This document shows, one piece after another, positions 62,340-64,000 of a stretch of DNA of 64,000 nucleotides. The notes beneath the pieces were generated by a model, which was not told where the DNA came from, searched no databases, and saw only the letters and a list, made by a program, of their open reading frames with translations. The position numbers and the translations under genes are program-made. The first letter of the stretch is position 1. Every line of letters begins with the position of its first letter. Origin of the DNA: Ferdinandcohnia salidurans (GTDB lineage: Bacteria > Bacillota > Bacilli > Bacillales > Bacillaceae_L); NCBI RefSeq assembly GCF_042680725.1, contig NZ_JBHUEK010000017.1, positions 1 to 64,000 on the forward strand, given 5' to 3'.

Positions 62340-62348
62340 TATCAAAAT

Positions 62349-62365
62349 TACCCCCTATGGTATAT
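62349..62365. promoter_or_regulatory. CstR operator 2
   Basis: TACCCCCTATGGTATA, imperfect version of the palindrome, just upstream of the MBL gene. Confidence 0.7.
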
Positions 62366-62390
62366 TTTTGTTTAAAAAAATTTATATTTT

Positions 62391-62969
62391 TTATTTTGTA
62401 ATATTTGTTGTGTTACCTGTCCAATTGCTCATTCCAGGAACGACATTCTTTACGTTCACAAATCCATTCTCAGTTAACTTTTGTGACGCTAAGTCACTTC
62501 GACTACCAGTACGGCAAATCACATAAATCTCTTTCTCTTTATTTAATTCATCAAATCTATCTTCTAATTCTCCTAATGGTATAGAAATTGCTTCCGGAAT
62601 ATGATTAAATGCAAATTCTGCTGCTTCACGAACATCAAGAACAAGAATATCCTTTCCAGAAGAAATAGTAGCCTCTAGAACTTCGTTTGATACTACATTG
62701 GGATGTTTCTTTTCTACAACTTCATCCCCGCTAGCTTTACGTATATAATGTCTAAGTACATCGCCCTCTTCAAGAGTACCAAGGTATTGATGTCCCGTAC
62801 TCTCAGCCCATGCTTTAAGATCTGCTTTTGAACCCTTATCAGTTGCTTGGACCTCTAGGACCTGACCGCCCTCTAGATTATTCATTGCTTTTTTCGTTTT
62901 CACGATTGGCATTGGGCATGCTAAGCCTTTTGCATCCAATACAAAATTCGTTTTTAATGACTCCATCAT
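62391..62969 (-). CDS. TusA-rhodanese fusion (CstA/YrkF-like)
   Basis: About 193 residues from the ATG at 62969 (GGGAGGAATA). TusA domain (LDAKGLACPMPIVKTKKAM; persulfide Cys in CPMP), then rhodanese with active loop VICRTGSRS. Multidomain sulfurtransferase that reacts with persulfides. Operator 3 and a separate long palindrome precede it. Confidence 0.93.
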   Translation of the reverse strand: MMESLKTNFVLDAKGLACPMPIVKTKKAMNNLEGGQVLEVQATDKGSKADLKAWAESTGHQYLGTLEEGDVLRHYIRKASGDEVVEKKHPNVVSNEVLEATISSGKDILVLDVREAAEFAFNHIPEAISIPLGELEDRFDELNKEKEIYVICRTGSRSDLASQKLTENGFVNVKNVVPGMSNWTGNTTNITK

Positions 62970-62995
62970 TATTCCTCCCAATTATATTTCCTGTA

Positions 62996-63024
62996 GACAT
63001 ATATGCAAGGAATGCATATATGTC
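62996..63024. promoter_or_regulatory. Perfect 12-bp inverted repeat of unknown role
   Basis: GACATATATGCA-AGGAA-TGCATATATGTC, between operator 3 and the TusA-rhodanese start (its ATG is 27 nt away). Not related in sequence to the CstR sites. Could be a second operator or a 5'-UTR hairpin. Confidence 0.6.
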
Positions 63025-63045
63025 ATGATATTTATTTGGATTACC

Positions 63046-63063
63046 AATACCCGTTTAGGTATT
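63046..63063. promoter_or_regulatory. CstR operator 3
   Basis: AATACCCGTTTAGGTATT, same palindrome with one changed position. Confidence 0.72.
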
Positions 63064-63159
63064 ATAATAACTAAAAAAATAATTCAACTTTATCTTCCCA
63101 AAAGAGCATTCCGCCCTTCATGATGATCACTTTGAATCATTGTTTTTCAAGAAATACAT

Positions 63160-63639
63160 TTAGATAAACAGATTCACATTTCCATCTTCAGCATCTGCTA
63201 AATATGCTGCAACACCTGCTAATTCAACATTTTCTAGAAGTTCTTCTTGTTTAAGTCCAAGTAAATCCATTGTCATTGTACATGCAACAAGCTTTATATC
63301 CTGCTCTTGCGCCATTTCAATAAGCTGTGGTAATGGTAGTGCATTGTGCTTTTTCATAACATCTTTAATCATTTTTGGCCCCATACCTGCCATATTCATT
63401 TTTGAAAGTCCTAGTTTATTTGCACCTCTAGGCATCATTTTACCAAACATTTTTTCAATGAAACTTTTGTCAGATTTAATTACTTCATCTTTACGTAAGG
63501 CATTTAATCCCCAAAACGTATGGAAAATGGTTACTTCATGATCATACGCTGCTGCACCATTTGCAATAATATAAGCAGCCATTGCTTTGTCATAATCCCC
63601 GCTAAATAATACGATCGTTGTCTTTTTTCTCTCAGTCAT
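63160..63639 (-). CDS. DsrE/DsrF/DrsH-like protein (YrkE-like)
   Basis: 159 residues: TTIVLFSGDYDKAMAAYIIANGAAAYDHEVTIFHTFWGLNALRK at the start, KLVACTMTMDLLGLKQEEL late, with the Cys typical of DsrE2-like sulfur carriers. Cytoplasmic sulfur relay. Follows the TusA gene by 30 nt. ATG after GGGGAGGAAAAAGA. Confidence 0.92.
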   Translation of the reverse strand: MTERKKTTIVLFSGDYDKAMAAYIIANGAAAYDHEVTIFHTFWGLNALRKDEVIKSDKSFIEKMFGKMMPRGANKLGLSKMNMAGMGPKMIKDVMKKHNALPLPQLIEMAQEQDIKLVACTMTMDLLGLKQEELLENVELAGVAAYLADAEDGNVNLFI

Positions 63640-63669
63640 TCTTTTTCCTCCCCGTTTTCTTCAAAGTTA

Positions 63670-63897
63670 TTAGCCTTTTTTAATATAAAAGTAAAGAACA
63701 CCATTTTCTTCTTTTGATTCAACTACTTCATGTCCAGTAGATGCTGCCCATGCTGTTAAATCATTTTTTGCACCTTTGTCAGTTGCAAGAACCTCTAAGA
63801 TTTGTCCTGACTCAAGATCATCAATTGCTTTTTTTGTTTTTACAATAGGCATTGGGCAAGCTAACCCTTTTGCATCTAACACTTTATCTATATTCAT
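63670..63897 (-). CDS. TusA-family sulfur carrier (YrkI-like)
   Basis: 75 residues from the ATG at 63897 (GGAGGTTATCTAC). LDAKGLACPMPIVKTKKAI with the sulfur-carrying Cys. Very close to the TusA part of the fusion protein at 62391-62969. First gene of the cluster in this window; more may lie beyond 64000. Confidence 0.93.
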   Translation of the reverse strand: MNIDKVLDAKGLACPMPIVKTKKAIDDLESGQILEVLATDKGAKNDLTAWAASTGHEVVESKEENGVLYFYIKKG

Positions 63898-63928
63898 GTA
63901 GATAACCTCCAAATTTCGTTTTTACCTT

Positions 63929-63942
63929 TACCCCTATGGGTA
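63929..63942. promoter_or_regulatory. CstR operator 4
   Basis: TACCCCTATGGGTA, perfect palindrome 31 nt before the TusA start. Confidence 0.82.
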
Positions 63943-64000
63943 TAATCTTAACTAAAATAAAAATGGGTGTCAACCCTGTTATTTACTTAATTATGATTCA

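Noticed and set aside
1..64000. CRISPR array
   Set aside because: Repeats seen are hairpin terminators scattered at gene ends, not regularly spaced arrays; no cas genes. TnpB belongs to the IS element.

Overview
The window looks like chromosomal DNA of a low-GC, spore-forming Bacillaceae (Bacillus, Neobacillus or Peribacillus-like; genus inferred, not proven). Supporting signs are strong AGGAGG ribosome binding sites, frequent TTG/GTG starts, several ECF sigma factors with anti-sigma partners, many small lipoproteins and small membrane proteins, a blaR1-blaI/beta-lactamase locus, a DUF3231 protein, a B. subtilis yrk-like sulfur cluster and an IS200/IS605 element. No rRNA, tRNA, prophage or CRISPR array was seen.

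Layout. 1-11.5 kb: mostly minus-strand small genes (two ECF sigma modules, lipoproteins, small membrane proteins, a nucleotidyltransferase, phzF and an ACT protein). Several are broken by one base or one in-frame TGA. 11.8-23.9 kb: a DUF2268 metalloprotease-like lipoprotein, a GH18 lipoprotein, a Ktr/Trk potassium channel convergent with a small gene that carries a c-di-AMP (ydaO/yuaA) riboswitch, GNAT/DinB/YciI genes, a 462-residue protein of unknown function, an L,D-transpeptidase and a Ser/Asn-rich lipoprotein. 24.0-29.2 kb: an ECF sigma factor with a fused anti-sigma/LCP protein, then blaI-blaR1 divergent from a class A beta-lactamase with clear operators. 29.3-38.2 kb: M3 peptidase, acetyltransferases, lipoproteins, a SurA/PrsA-like lipoprotein and a quinone-oxidoreductase-like enzyme. 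38.3-41.6 kb: an IS200/IS605 element (TnpA + TnpB) that appears to sit in a DUF1428 gene. 43.5-48.2 kb: a catabolic operon (M20 amidohydrolase, diaminopropionate ammonia-lyase, M20 carbamoylase-like hydrolase) with a divergent AraC regulator. 48.3-54.1 kb: mixed small genes and an SDR enzyme. 54.3-59.3 kb: a cytoplasmic GH3 glycosidase and a PTS-type EIIC-EIIA protein with no EIIB and a Tyr in place of the phospho-accepting His, with a divergent AraC regulator. 59.4-64 kb: a reactive-sulfur cluster (CstR-type repressor, rhodaneses, TauE/SafE exporter, MBL persulfide-dioxygenase-like protein, TusA and DsrE proteins) punctuated by four near-identical palindromic operators.

A dispersed two-hairpin element recurs downstream of minus-strand genes over the first 43 kb. 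Read on the minus strand it is a hairpin followed by a T-run, so it looks like a terminator embedded in a longer conserved repeat. The most promising leads are the c-di-AMP riboswitch on an unknown 72-residue protein beside a K+ channel, the PTS-derived permease that seems unable to phosphorylate its substrate next to a GH3 enzyme, the two-hairpin repeat family, and a small gene with two in-frame TGA codons inside the sulfur cluster. Several broken small genes could be repaired by adding one base to a short run, so assembly error has to be excluded before calling them pseudogenes.
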